The notes beneath the pieces were generated by a model, which saw only the letters and a list, made by a program, of their open reading frames with translations, did not search any database and was not told the DNA's origin. A program made the translations under genes and the position numbers. Of a DNA stretch of 64,000 bases, positions 8,192 to 16,561 are shown piece after piece. The number at the start of each line of letters is the position of its first letter. Within the stretch, counting starts at the first letter, position 1. This DNA is from Lentzea nigeriaca (lineage in GTDB: Bacteria; Actinomycetota; Actinomycetes; Mycobacteriales; Pseudonocardiaceae): assembly GCF_016907955.1 (NCBI RefSeq), contig NZ_JAFBCX010000006.1, positions 434,001-498,000 of the forward strand. Direction: 5' to 3'.

Positions 8192-10317
8192 CGACTCTCC
8201 TGCCGGTCGGGAAGGCCTCGCTGCACACCGCGCTGGAAGGCGTCGAGGAAACCTCGTGCCGACTCAGGCGACTGGCGTGCTGGTGCGGGGGGAGGCGGCG
8301 CGGCCGCGGCCGGTGACTCGAACCACGACGCCGAACCCGACGCCGCACTCGACATCTGGCTGGGCATCGGTGGCCGCACCGGCAGCTGCTCGACAGCTTC
8401 CCCTCGGAAAGACTCCCAGGACTCCTCTCGTCGTGGTGCCAGTTCGGCAGGAACCAACACGATCGCGCGAGTCCCCTTGCCCTGTTGGGCATCGAGACGT
8501 ACCACGATCTGGTGGCGTGCGGCCAGCCTTCCCACGACGAAAAGTCCCATTTCGCGGAAGACCTGGACGTCCGCGCCCTCGCCCGCGGCCTCGAGCCGGT
8601 GGTTCACGACCGCCAGCGCCTCGGGGTCGATGCCGATGCCGTGGTCGACCACGTCGATCTGCACGATGTCGCCGGCCTCGATCGACGCGCTGATCGAGAC
8701 CTGGGTGTGCGGCGGCGAGAAAGCCGCTGCGTTGTCAAGGAGTTCGGCCAGCAGACGGACGAGGTCGCTCGCCACGTAACCGACTACCTCGGCGTTCGGC
8801 GCCGTGTGCACCATCACCCGCTGGTACTGCTCGATCTCCGCGGCCGCCGCGCGCAGCACGTCGGTCAGCGGGATCGGCCGGGTGAACCGCCGCGCCACGT
8901 CGCCGCCGGAGAGCACCATCAGGTTCTCGTTGTTGCGGCGCATGCGGGTGGCGAGGTGGTCGAGCTTGAAGAGGTTCGCGAGCTGGTCCGGGTCCTCCTC
9001 GTACTTCTCCAGCTCCTCCATGAGCTTGAGCTGGCGTTCGACGAGACTCTGACTGCGGCGCGAGAGGTTCACGAAGATGTTGCGCATGTTCGCGCGCATG
9101 CCGGCCTGTTCGATGACCGACTTCACGGCCTGCTGGTGCACCGCGTCGAACGCGCGCGCCACCTGGCCGAACTCCTCGGTCGTGTCCACCGGCACCGGCT
9201 CGATCTCGGTGCTGCCGCGCCCGGTCGCCACCATCTCGGGAAGCTTGTGCCACGCCACTTCCAGCGCGGAGCGGCGCAGCGCGTTGAGCGAGCGCAGCAG
9301 GTAGCGGCCGACGACGAACCCGACGGTGCCGGCCAGGATCAGGCTGGCGAACAGGATCGCGGACGCTGTGCCCGCCGCGTCGCTGGTCTCGTCGCGCAGG
9401 CGGTTCGCGGTGTCGCGCAGGTCGTTCTGCAGGCCCGTCACCACGCTGTCCAGCGACGTCGCGACCGCACCAGAGGCCTTGCTCCAGTCGGAGGCCGCGA
9501 TCGGCAACGGCTTCGGGCGCGCGCTGCCGGTGCCCGTGACCGGGGCGTCCGACGTCGGGTGCAGCAGCGCGGTGGCCAGCATCCTGCGGTGCGCCTCGAT
9601 GTCCGGACCGTTGAACTTGGTGGTCCAGTACGTGTTCAGCTGCTCCGGCGTCGCGAGCGCGGCGAACTGGCCCGCGATGTAGCCAAGCTTGACGTTCGAC
9701 TCGACCAGCGTGCGGACCTCGGCGGTGGTCAGCTGCCCGCGGGTGAGCCCGGACAGCACGACCGCCTGCTGGTACAGGACCTCCTCCTGCACGTGCAGCG
9801 CGTGGTGCAGGCCCATCGCCGTGCGGGAGAGCGCGGCGTCGCCGAACTCGCCTGCGATCACCTCGTCCATGTCGAGCATCGACTCGGCGAGAGCGGAGTA
9901 CTCCTTGATCACGCCGGGCACGTCGGTGGTCCGCTCGCGCAACACGGGCAGACCACTGATCTTGGTGCGCACGTCGGCCATGCGCGCGGTCACGACCTCG
10001 CTCAGCGAGGTCTTCTCGATCTGACCGCGCAGCGCGGTGCGTGCCTCATCGGTGCGCTTCACCTGATCGGCGAGCGCCTGCGATCCGGATCCCTCCGCGA
10101 TGATCCGCCGTTCCGCCTGCACGCCCTCGATCACGGGGATCAGCGCGGCGCGGACCTTCACCAGCCGCTGGAGCGCCGCGTAGGACTCGGCGCGTTCCAT
10201 GTGGGACTGGATCTGCAGCACACCGGCGCCCACCGCGATGAAGACCGGAACGATCAACACCGCGGCGAGCTTCACCGGCAGGCGCCAGTTGCGCCAGTTG
10301 ACGAGCGCGTTGAACAT
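8188..10317 (-). CDS. cvnA: Conservon sensor histidine kinase with nitrate-sensing (NIT) domain (CvnA)
   Basis: 709 residues. TM1 (about 15-37, VKLAAVLIVPVFIAVGAG), an extracytoplasmic helical NIT-type sensor (about 45-310), TM2 (ASAILFASLILAGTVGFVVGR), HAMP-like linker, a dimerisation segment with DHLATRMRRNNEN, then HATPase_c with N-box ELLDNAAAFSPP, G1 DHGIGID and G2 MGLFVVGR. The C-terminal 90 residues are Pro/Ala/Ser-rich. This is the conservon kinase layout. ATG at 10317 is chosen because it overlaps by one base the stop of the preceding 35-residue transporter subunit. Operon position suggests the kinase monitors something linked to the MFS carrier upstream. Confidence 0.9.
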   Translation of the reverse strand: MFNALVNWRNWRLPVKLAAVLIVPVFIAVGAGVLQIQSHMERAESYAALQRLVKVRAALIPVIEGVQAERRIIAEGSGSQALADQVKRTDEARTALRGQIEKTSLSEVVTARMADVRTKISGLPVLRERTTDVPGVIKEYSALAESMLDMDEVIAGEFGDAALSRTAMGLHHALHVQEEVLYQQAVVLSGLTRGQLTTAEVRTLVESNVKLGYIAGQFAALATPEQLNTYWTTKFNGPDIEAHRRMLATALLHPTSDAPVTGTGSARPKPLPIAASDWSKASGAVATSLDSVVTGLQNDLRDTANRLRDETSDAAGTASAILFASLILAGTVGFVVGRYLLRSLNALRRSALEVAWHKLPEMVATGRGSTEIEPVPVDTTEEFGQVARAFDAVHQQAVKSVIEQAGMRANMRNIFVNLSRRSQSLVERQLKLMEELEKYEEDPDQLANLFKLDHLATRMRRNNENLMVLSGGDVARRFTRPIPLTDVLRAAAAEIEQYQRVMVHTAPNAEVVGYVASDLVRLLAELLDNAAAFSPPHTQVSISASIEAGDIVQIDVVDHGIGIDPEALAVVNHRLEAAGEGADVQVFREMGLFVVGRLAARHQIVVRLDAQQGKGTRAIVLVPAELAPRREESWESFRGEAVEQLPVRPPMPSQMSSAASGSASWFESPAAAAPPPPAPARQSPESARGFLDAFQRGVQRGLPDRQESR

Positions 10318-10424
10318 CAGACGAAGAGCTTGGCCGCGTTCAGGAAGAGCCGGTACAGGCCGTAGGCGAGCGGAATACCCACCCACAACCACGCACCGAT
10401 CAGCAACAAGCGCTGCGAGTTCAC
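10317..10424 (-). CDS. MFS transporter small subunit (35 residues)
   Basis: A tiny gene between the MFS carrier and the sensor kinase. It starts with GTG inside GTGA, overlapping the carrier stop by 4 bases, and ends at TGA sharing one base with the kinase ATG. The product has a short polar start (MNSQR) and one hydrophobic span (LLLIGAWLWVGIPLAYGLY) ending RLFLNAAKLFV. It matches in size, placement and sequence style the small-subunit family found next to OxlT-like MFS carriers. It probably stabilises or gates the carrier. It shows that carrier, subunit and conservon are one coupled operon. Confidence 0.8.
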   Translation of the reverse strand: MNSQRLLLIGAWLWVGIPLAYGLYRLFLNAAKLFV

Positions 10425-12244
10425 TTCTGCACCACGCCTTCCGGCTCGTCAGCGTTCTTGTCGGCCGTCTCTGCGACGTCGGCCGCCTCGGCTTCGTTCC
10501 ACTTCGCGACCGTGGCTTCCGCGGTGTTCTCCTCCGTGGCCGCGATCTCGGCGGCCTCGGCGGTGATCTCCTTCGCGGCCTCGGATTCCTCAGCCTCGGG
10601 TTCCTCAGCCTCGGGCTCCGCGGTCTCGGACTCGGCAGCCTCGGACTCGCCGGCTTCGGCGGTGATCTCTTCCGCGGCCTCGGACTCGTCAGCCTTGGCA
10701 GCGATCTCCTCGGCGACCTCGGACTCGTCGGCCTCGGCAGCGATCTCCTCCGCGGCCTCGGACTCCTCAGCCTCGGCAGCGATCTCCTCCGCGACCTCGA
10801 CCGCGGCGGCCACGGCGGTGACCTTCTCCGCGACCTCAGGTTCCGCGGCCTTGTCCGCAGCCTTCTCCGTGACAGTCTCCGCGGTCTCGGGTTCCGCGGC
10901 CTCGACGACGACCTCGTCCGCGACCTTCGGCTCGTGGAACTTCGGGTTGACCGGGCGGACCAGCTCGTTCGCGACGAAGCCGACGACCAGCAGCGAGATC
11001 ATGATGTAGAACGACGTCGCGTACAGGTCAGGACCGACGTGTCCGGCCTTCTTGCCCGCGTCCGCGATCGCGTTGACGATCAGCGGTCCCAGCACGCCGG
11101 CGACCGACCACGCGGTCAGCAGGCGACCGTGGATCGCGCCGACCTGGTAGGTGCCGAAGAGGTCGCGCAGGTAGGCCGGGATCGTGGCGAAACCGCCGCC
11201 GTAGAACGACAGGATCACCATCGCCGCGACCACGAACAGCGGGGTGCTGGTCGGGCCGAACGTCAGCAGCACCAGGTAGAGCAGGGCACCGACGCCGAGG
11301 TAGAGGCGGTAGATGTTCTTGCGGCCCACGATGTCCGAAGTGGACGACCAGACGAACCGGCCCGCCATGTTCGCGGCGCTGAGCAGCGCCACGAAACCGG
11401 TGGCGGCGGTCGCGGCGACCGGCGTCGAGGACTCCTTGAAGAAGTCGACCAGCATCGGCGCGGCCTTCTCCAGGATGCCGATGCCAGCGGTGACGTTGAA
11501 GCACAGCACGACCCAGAGCAGCCAGAACTGCGGCGTCTTGATCGCGTTGTTCGCGGAGACGTTGAAGGCGACGGAAGCCTTGGGCTTGTCCTTGAGGAGC
11601 TCCGCCTTCTCCTTGGTGAACTCCTCGGAGGGCAGGCGGACCAGCAGCACGCCGACGCTCATGAAGATCGCGTAGACGATGCCGTGGATGAGGAACGCCT
11701 TGCCGATACCGGAAGTGGAGGTGTTCCCGAACGCCGTGAGCATCGAGGTCGACCACGGGGAGGCGATCAACGCACCGCCGCCGAAGCCCATGATCGCGAT
11801 GCCGGTCGCCATACCTGGCCGGTCGGGGAACCACTTGATCAGCGTCGAGACCGGCGAGATGTAACCGATGCCGAGGCCGATGCCGCCGACCAGGCCGTAG
11901 CCCAGCACGACTACCCAGTACATGCCGGCCCACACGCCGACCGCCGAGATCAGCAGACCGGAGCAGAAGCAGAGCAAGGAGGTGAACATCGCCCACCTCG
12001 GGCCCTTGCGCTCCACGGTCGTGCCGAGCACCGCGGCCGAGAGCCCGAGCATCACGATGCCGAGCTGGAAGGGCAGAGCCGACTGCGTTCCCGTGATACC
12101 GAGAGATTTCTCCAGCGGCGTCTTGAAGACGCTCCAGGCGTAGGCCTGACCAATGGAGAGATGAATCGCCAGTGCTGCGGGCGGAACGAGCCAGCGGTTC
12201 CATCCGGGAGGCGCGACTGTGCGTTCGCGCGCTAAGAACCCCAC
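10421..12244 (-). CDS. OxlT-like MFS carrier with Glu/Ala-rich repetitive tail
   Basis: 607 residues. Residues 1-435 form a 12-helix MFS of the oxalate:formate antiporter type: first helix HLSIGQAYAWSVF, motif-A-like ERKGPRW, KWFPDRPGMATGIAIMGFGGGA, RFVWSSTSDIVGRKN, and FYGGGFATIPAYLRDLFG. The substrate is probably a small monocarboxylate or dicarboxylate. After about residue 438 there is a cytoplasmic tail of about 170 residues that is almost all Glu and Ala with tandem 13-residue repeats, which the family normally lacks. GTG at 12244 is chosen: TTGGGG lies 5 bases upstream and the protein begins just before helix 1; the frame is open farther upstream to 12439. Confidence 0.85.
   Translation of the reverse strand: MGFLARERTVAPPGWNRWLVPPAALAIHLSIGQAYAWSVFKTPLEKSLGITGTQSALPFQLGIVMLGLSAAVLGTTVERKGPRWAMFTSLLCFCSGLLISAVGVWAGMYWVVVLGYGLVGGIGLGIGYISPVSTLIKWFPDRPGMATGIAIMGFGGGALIASPWSTSMLTAFGNTSTSGIGKAFLIHGIVYAIFMSVGVLLVRLPSEEFTKEKAELLKDKPKASVAFNVSANNAIKTPQFWLLWVVLCFNVTAGIGILEKAAPMLVDFFKESSTPVAATAATGFVALLSAANMAGRFVWSSTSDIVGRKNIYRLYLGVGALLYLVLLTFGPTSTPLFVVAAMVILSFYGGGFATIPAYLRDLFGTYQVGAIHGRLLTAWSVAGVLGPLIVNAIADAGKKAGHVGPDLYATSFYIMISLLVVGFVANELVRPVNPKFHEPKVADEVVVEAAEPETAETVTEKAADKAAEPEVAEKVTAVAAAVEVAEEIAAEAEESEAAEEIAAEADESEVAEEIAAKADESEAAEEITAEAGESEAAESETAEPEAEEPEAEESEAAKEITAEAAEIAATEENTAEATVAKWNEAEAADVAETADKNADEPEGVVQK
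10634..10789 (-). repeat. Four tandem 39-bp repeats coding EEIAAEADESEAA-type units
   Basis: Residues 486-537 of the MFS carrier consist of four consecutive 13-residue units of the form EEI(A/T)AEA(D/E/G)ESEAA. At the DNA level they are imperfect 39-bp repeats. More degenerate units extend on both sides (about 10470-10930). Confidence 0.8.
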
Positions 12245-12440
12245 TATATCCCCAACCGTCACCAGAAACGCGGACCGGATGATCCTAGGCCAGGCGTACA
12301 CGTGCGACAACGGCCTGGACCCGTCTCCCGCTGTTGCATCCGCCGCAACTTCGGCGCAACACAACCGAGCTATCCTCGCGTCCGACCATTTGAGACGAAT
12401 GCAGTGTCCGGTTTTGCCCGTTTCACGGTACGGGAGCACG

Positions 12441-12468
12441 TTGACTGCACACGTGAGACCGCTACAGT
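12441..12468 (+). promoter_or_regulatory. Sigma70-type promoter of the DUF485-actP operon
   Basis: TTGACT (12441-12446) and TACAGT (12463-12468) are separated by 16 bp, placing a start of transcription near 12475, about 23 bases before the DUF485 ATG. The divergent MFS gene begins at 12244, so both promoters share the 253-bp gap. Confidence 0.55.
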
Positions 12469-12497
12469 GTGGCGCGCACGCAGAGGGGCGGGACTAC

Positions 12498-12914
12498 ATG
12501 ACCAAGGCGATGTGGCCGCCTGGAGAAACACAGCACGAACACCAGGAATTGCGGGGCTTCGCGTCGTTCGACGACCCCGAGTCTTTGTCGTACGTGGATT
12601 CGAACGGCAAACCGAACTTCGTGCTGATTCAGCAGACCGACGAATTCCGCACCCTGCGGCGGCGGCTCACGACGTTCGTCTTCCCGATGACCGTGTTGTT
12701 CCTCTCGTCCTACTTGACCTTCGTGCTGCTGTCCGCGTATGCGCGAGACTTGGTCAGTACCAAGGTGATCGGCGTCATCAACCTCGGGATCCTGTTGGGA
12801 CTCGGGCAGTTCGTGGTGTCGATCCTCATCACGCTCGGCTACTCCCGTTACGCGAAGCGACGGCTGGACCCGCAGCGCACACTGATCGCAGAGAAGACAG
12901 GCGTCGAGGAGTAA
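12498..12914 (+). CDS. DUF485 membrane protein (YjcH-like partner of ActP)
   Basis: 138 residues. A hydrophilic N-terminus is followed by the DUF485 core: FRTLRRRLTTFVFPMTVLFLSSYL (TM1) and VINLGILLGLGQFVVSILITLGYSRYA (TM2), ending in a basic tail. DUF485 proteins are encoded directly before acetate/solute:sodium symporters, as yjcH is before actP in E. coli, and are presumed accessory. ATG at 12498 follows AGAGGGGCGGG. The symporter gene starts 3 bases after its stop. Confidence 0.9.
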   Translation: MTKAMWPPGETQHEHQELRGFASFDDPESLSYVDSNGKPNFVLIQQTDEFRTLRRRLTTFVFPMTVLFLSSYLTFVLLSAYARDLVSTKVIGVINLGILLGLGQFVVSILITLGYSRYAKRRLDPQRTLIAEKTGVEE

Positions 12915-12917
12915 CAC

Positions 12918-14498
12918 ATGCCCACCACCGGCAACCCGGTGCTGAACCTCAGCGTCTTCGCCGTCTTCGTCCTGATCACCCTCTACATCGTCTACCGCGC
13001 CAGCAGCCGCAACGTCACGGCGTCGGACTACTACGCCGCGGGCAGCTCGTTCACCGGCGCCCAGAACGGTGTGGCGCTGTCCGGTGACTTCCTGTCCGCC
13101 GCGTCGTTCCTCGGCATCTCCGGCGGTATCGCGGCGCACGGCTACGACGGCTTCCTCTACTCCGTCGGCTGGGTCGTCGCGTGGCTCGTCGGCCTGCTGC
13201 TGATCGCGGAGGGCCTGCGCAACACCGGCCGCTTCACCGTCGGCGACGTGCTGGCGTTCCGGATGCGGCAGCGCCCGGTCCGCGCGGCCGCCGCGAACGC
13301 GACCCTGGTGATCTCGTTCTTCTACATGATCGCGCAGATGGCGGGCGCCGGCGGCCTGATCGCGTTGCTGCTCAACGTGCACTCGAAGTGGGGCCAGGCG
13401 CTGCTGATCGCGGTCGTCGGCATGGTCATGGTGCTCTACGTGCTCGTCGGCGGCATGAAGGGCACGACCTGGGTGCAGATCATCAAGGCCGTCCTGCTGC
13501 TGCTCTGCGTGACGCTGATGACCGTCTTCCTGCTCGGCAAGTTCGGCTTCAGCCTGTCGGCGATCATGCAGGAGGCCACCGAGCACAACAAGCTCGGTGA
13601 AGCGGTCCTCGACCCCGGTGCGAAGTACGGCATCAGCACGATGTCCAAACTGGACTTCGTCTCACTGGCGCTGTCGCTGGTGCTGGGCATCGCGTCGCTG
13701 CCGCACGTGCTGATGCGCTTCTACACGGTGCCGAACGCGTCCGAGGCCCGTCGTTCGGTCGTGTGGGCGACCTGGACGATGGTCATCTTCTACCTGTGCA
13801 CGCTGGTGATCGGCTTCGGCGCGATGGCACTGGTGGGCACCGACGCGATCGCCGCGGCACCGGGTGGCGAGAACTCCGCGGCACCGCTGCTCGCGTTCCG
13901 CATCGGCGGCGCGGTCCTGCTCGGCGTCGTGTCCGCGGTCGCGTTCGCCACGATCCTCGCGGTCGTCGCGGGTCTGACCCTCGCGGCGTCGGCCTCGTTC
14001 GCGCACGACGTCTACGCGAACGTGATCAAGCGCGGCAACGCCGAGCCCCGCAAGGAGATCCGCGTCGCCCGGCTGACCGCCGTGGTCGTCGGCGTGCTGT
14101 CGATCATCGGCGGTATCGCGGCGAACGGCCAGAACGTGGCGTTCCTCGTGTCGCTCGCCCTCGCGCTGGCGGCGTCCGCGAACCTGTCGACGATCCTCTA
14201 CACGATCTTCTGGCGGCGCTTCAACACGACCGGCACGCTGTGGAGCATCTACGGCGGTCTCGGGTCGTGCCTGACGCTGATCATCTTCTCGCCGGTGATG
14301 TCCGGCTCGAAGACGTCGATCTTCCCGGACATCGACTTCGCGTGGTTCCCGCTCGGCAACCCCGGGCTGGTGTCGATCCCGTTCTCGTTCCTGTGCGGGT
14401 TCCTCGGCACGATGTTCTCGCGGCGCGAGCCGGAGCACGCGGCCAAGGCGGCGGAGATGGAAGTACGGGCGATCGCCGGGCTCGGCACGAAGGCCTGA
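12918..14498 (+). CDS. actP: Cation:acetate symporter, SSS family (ActP/MctC-like)
   Basis: 526 residues, 13-14 membrane spans. Characteristic segments: ASDYYAAG near the start, GDFLSAASFLGISGGIA (sodium-site helix), FTVGDVLAFRM, the core SFFYMIAQMAGAGGLI, GGMKGTTWVQIIKAVLL and PHVLMRFYTVPNASEARRS. These match ActP of E. coli and the corynebacterial monocarboxylate importer MctC, which take up acetate, propionate or pyruvate with a cation. Forms a two-gene operon with the DUF485 gene. The OxlT-like MFS gene is divergent, so this locus handles small organic acids from both sides. Confidence 0.9.
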   Translation: MPTTGNPVLNLSVFAVFVLITLYIVYRASSRNVTASDYYAAGSSFTGAQNGVALSGDFLSAASFLGISGGIAAHGYDGFLYSVGWVVAWLVGLLLIAEGLRNTGRFTVGDVLAFRMRQRPVRAAAANATLVISFFYMIAQMAGAGGLIALLLNVHSKWGQALLIAVVGMVMVLYVLVGGMKGTTWVQIIKAVLLLLCVTLMTVFLLGKFGFSLSAIMQEATEHNKLGEAVLDPGAKYGISTMSKLDFVSLALSLVLGIASLPHVLMRFYTVPNASEARRSVVWATWTMVIFYLCTLVIGFGAMALVGTDAIAAAPGGENSAAPLLAFRIGGAVLLGVVSAVAFATILAVVAGLTLAASASFAHDVYANVIKRGNAEPRKEIRVARLTAVVVGVLSIIGGIAANGQNVAFLVSLALALAASANLSTILYTIFWRRFNTTGTLWSIYGGLGSCLTLIIFSPVMSGSKTSIFPDIDFAWFPLGNPGLVSIPFSFLCGFLGTMFSRREPEHAAKAAEMEVRAIAGLGTKA

Positions 14499-14527
14499 TT
14501 GTCGGGCCTGATTCGTAGGGCCTGATC
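14492..14527. repeat. Three short GGCCTGAT repeats across the actP stop
   Basis: GGCCTGATT (14492-14500), GGGCCTGATT (14504-14513) and GGGCCTGATC (14518-14527) follow one another at 12-14 bp spacing; the first holds the actP stop and the last touches the stop of the convergent response-regulator gene. Probably slippage duplication of the gene end. Confidence 0.5.
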
Positions 14528-15173
14528 AGCCGGGGATGATCCCCGACTCGTGCGCGATGATCGCGGCCTGCACGCGGTTGCGGACACCCAGCTGCCGCAG
14601 GATCGTGCTCACGTACACCTTCACGGTGCCCTCGACGACGTGGATCCGTGCGGCGATCTCCCCGTTGGACAGGCCCGCGCCGACCAGGCCGAGCACCTCG
14701 CGTTCCCGCGCCGTGAGCACCTTGATCCGTTCCGTCGCGCCCGACCGCGGCCGGGCCTTCGCGAGCTGGTCGACGACCCGCTTGGCGACCAGAGGTGACA
14801 GGTAGGCGGCGCCGGTCGCGACGGCGCGGACCCCGGAGATGATCTCCTGCGGGTCGCCGGTCTTCAGCACGAACCCGGCGGCGCCCTCCCCCAGCGCCCT
14901 GCTGATGTAGGTGTCGTCGGCGAACGTGGTCAGCACCAGCGTTCGCGTCTCCGGGTGCCGCTCGCGGATCAGCGCAGCCGCGTCCAGCCCGTCTACGCCG
15001 GGCATGCGGATGTCGAGCACGGCGACGTCGGGCCGGTGCCGCGCAACGAGATCGAGCGCCTCGCCGCCGTTCTCCGCCTCCGCGACGACCTCGATGTCGC
15101 CGCCGGTCGCGAGGACCGCCTTCACACCGAACCTCACCACGGGCTCGTCGTCCGCGAGCACCACCCTGATCAA
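14526..15173 (-). CDS. NarL/FixJ-family response regulator
   Basis: 215 residues from the TTG at 15173. Receiver domain: VVLADDEPVVR with the acidic pair, phosphoacceptor Asp in VLDIRMPG, Thr in VLTTFADD and Lys in GFVLKTGD. The LuxR-type HTH follows: LTAREREVLGLVGAGLSNGEIAARIHVVEGTVKVYVS. The TTG is preferred because AGGAG lies 6 bases upstream and it overlaps the stop of the kinase gene; a GTG at 15194 would add 7 residues but has its Shine-Dalgarno directly abutting. Partner of the kinase immediately upstream. Targets unknown. Confidence 0.88.
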   Translation of the reverse strand: MIRVVLADDEPVVRFGVKAVLATGGDIEVVAEAENGGEALDLVARHRPDVAVLDIRMPGVDGLDAAALIRERHPETRTLVLTTFADDTYISRALGEGAAGFVLKTGDPQEIISGVRAVATGAAYLSPLVAKRVVDQLAKARPRSGATERIKVLTAREREVLGLVGAGLSNGEIAARIHVVEGTVKVYVSTILRQLGVRNRVQAAIIAHESGIIPG

Positions 15174-16561
15174 CCGCTTCTCCTGACGAGCCACTCCTTG
15201 GACACGAGCCGATCATCCCGGAAGCACAGCTGGTGCAGGTCGTGGCGGTCGCTGTCGAACGGGTTGCCGTGCGTGCTGTAGTAGTGGCATTCGGTGCCGG
15301 GCGGCGCGGTGACGCCGAGCGGGTTGTCGACGCGGGTGCGCAGCGGCAGGTCGAGGTCGTCGTCATCGGCCCCCAGCTTGGCCTGCGCGAACTGCTGCGG
15401 CGTGAGCACCGACGTCACCGCGTCGAACACCATGTAGCCCGGCACGCCGATCGCGATCACCGCGCACACGACGGACGTGATCAGCACGGTTCTCCTGGCG
15501 CTCTTGCGGATCTCCTCCTCGGTGCTCTGCCTTCGCACGTGCGTGGGCGTCGTCCTCGGCAGCGGCCGTTCGGGAAGCTTCGCCCTCACCTCGAACCCGC
15601 CGTCGTCGCTCGGCGCCGCGTCGAACCAGCCGCCGACGAGCGCGACGCGTTCGGCGAGGCCCACCAGTCCCTTGCCGCTGCCCACCGCAGTGGTTTTCGG
15701 CGCCGGCCCGTTGGCGATCCGCAGCTCCAGGTTCGCGGTGAGGGTCACCGTGACCTTCGCGCCGGGAGCGTGCTTGATCACGTTCGTCAGCGCCTCGGCG
15801 GTCACGCGGTGCACGGTTCGCGCGATGATCCCGTCGATCGCCGTCCTGCGCCCGTTGGTCAGCTCGACCTCGAGTCCGCTCCTGGCAACGACTTCCTCGA
15901 TCGTCGCCACGGGTTCGTCCGTGTCCGCCCTGAGCACCTGCATGACGTCGGCGAGCCGTTCCGCCGCCGCGGTGACGCTGGTACGGGCGGTCCTGGCCGC
16001 CTCCCGTTGCTGCGCGGTGAGAGTCGGCTCCAGTTCCAGCGCACCCACGAGCAGCGCGGCCCGTGCGAGCTCGTGGCCCACCAGATCGTGCATCTCGCCG
16101 GCGAGCCTGGCCCGTTCGGAGTCGCGGGCGTTGTCCGCGTCCCGCTCCAGCAACGCCGCGTGTTCCCAGCCGACCTCCCGCAGCTCCGCGAACCGCCGCC
16201 GGAACCGCCCGAAGGCCCACGGCACGACACCGAGCACGCCGACGCCGGACGTGACGGCGAGCGCCGTGTCCGACCCGCCCCGCTCGGTCAGGGCGGCCAC
16301 GACACCGGCGACCTCGGCCACGGCGAACGCGATCGCCGTGGCCCGCGGGTCCTTCGCGTGCCGCCCGGCGAGGAAGCTCACCAGTGCCAGCGCGGGAGCG
16401 AGCGCGACCACCCGCACGTCGAACTCGACGCTGACGAGATAGCAGACGAGCCACGCGCCCAGCGCGATCCCGAGAGCGACCGCGGGACGCTTGCGGACGA
16501 GGGCGAACGCCACGACGAACAGGGCGAGGTAGAACACGGCCTCCCACACGGAGTCCATCAT
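15170..16561 (-). CDS. Sensor histidine kinase (HisKA_3) with a C-terminal membrane span and outer domain
   Basis: 463 residues. N-terminal membrane block of about 4-5 helices (1-120), then DHp/HisKA_3 with H-box GEMHDLVGHELARAA and an HATPase domain (AEALTNVIKHAPG; GSGKGLVGLAERV). Unusually, another membrane helix follows the ATPase domain (RTVLITSVVCAVIAIGVPGYM, about 350-370), and then about 85 residues with a Cys pair (TECHYY and QLCF) that would lie outside. So the likely sensory domain is C-terminal. The ATG overlaps the PAP2 phosphatase stop by 4 bases and the end overlaps the regulator gene. Confidence 0.88.
   Translation of the reverse strand: MMDSVWEAVFYLALFVVAFALVRKRPAVALGIALGAWLVCYLVSVEFDVRVVALAPALALVSFLAGRHAKDPRATAIAFAVAEVAGVVAALTERGGSDTALAVTSGVGVLGVVPWAFGRFRRRFAELREVGWEHAALLERDADNARDSERARLAGEMHDLVGHELARAALLVGALELEPTLTAQQREAARTARTSVTAAAERLADVMQVLRADTDEPVATIEEVVARSGLEVELTNGRRTAIDGIIARTVHRVTAEALTNVIKHAPGAKVTVTLTANLELRIANGPAPKTTAVGSGKGLVGLAERVALVGGWFDAAPSDDGGFEVRAKLPERPLPRTTPTHVRRQSTEEEIRKSARRTVLITSVVCAVIAIGVPGYMVFDAVTSVLTPQQFAQAKLGADDDDLDLPLRTRVDNPLGVTAPPGTECHYYSTHGNPFDSDRHDLHQLCFRDDRLVSKEWLVRRSG

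Noticed and set aside
8485..10365. 626-codon plus-strand frame
   Set aside because: Antisense of the conservon kinase; no signal.
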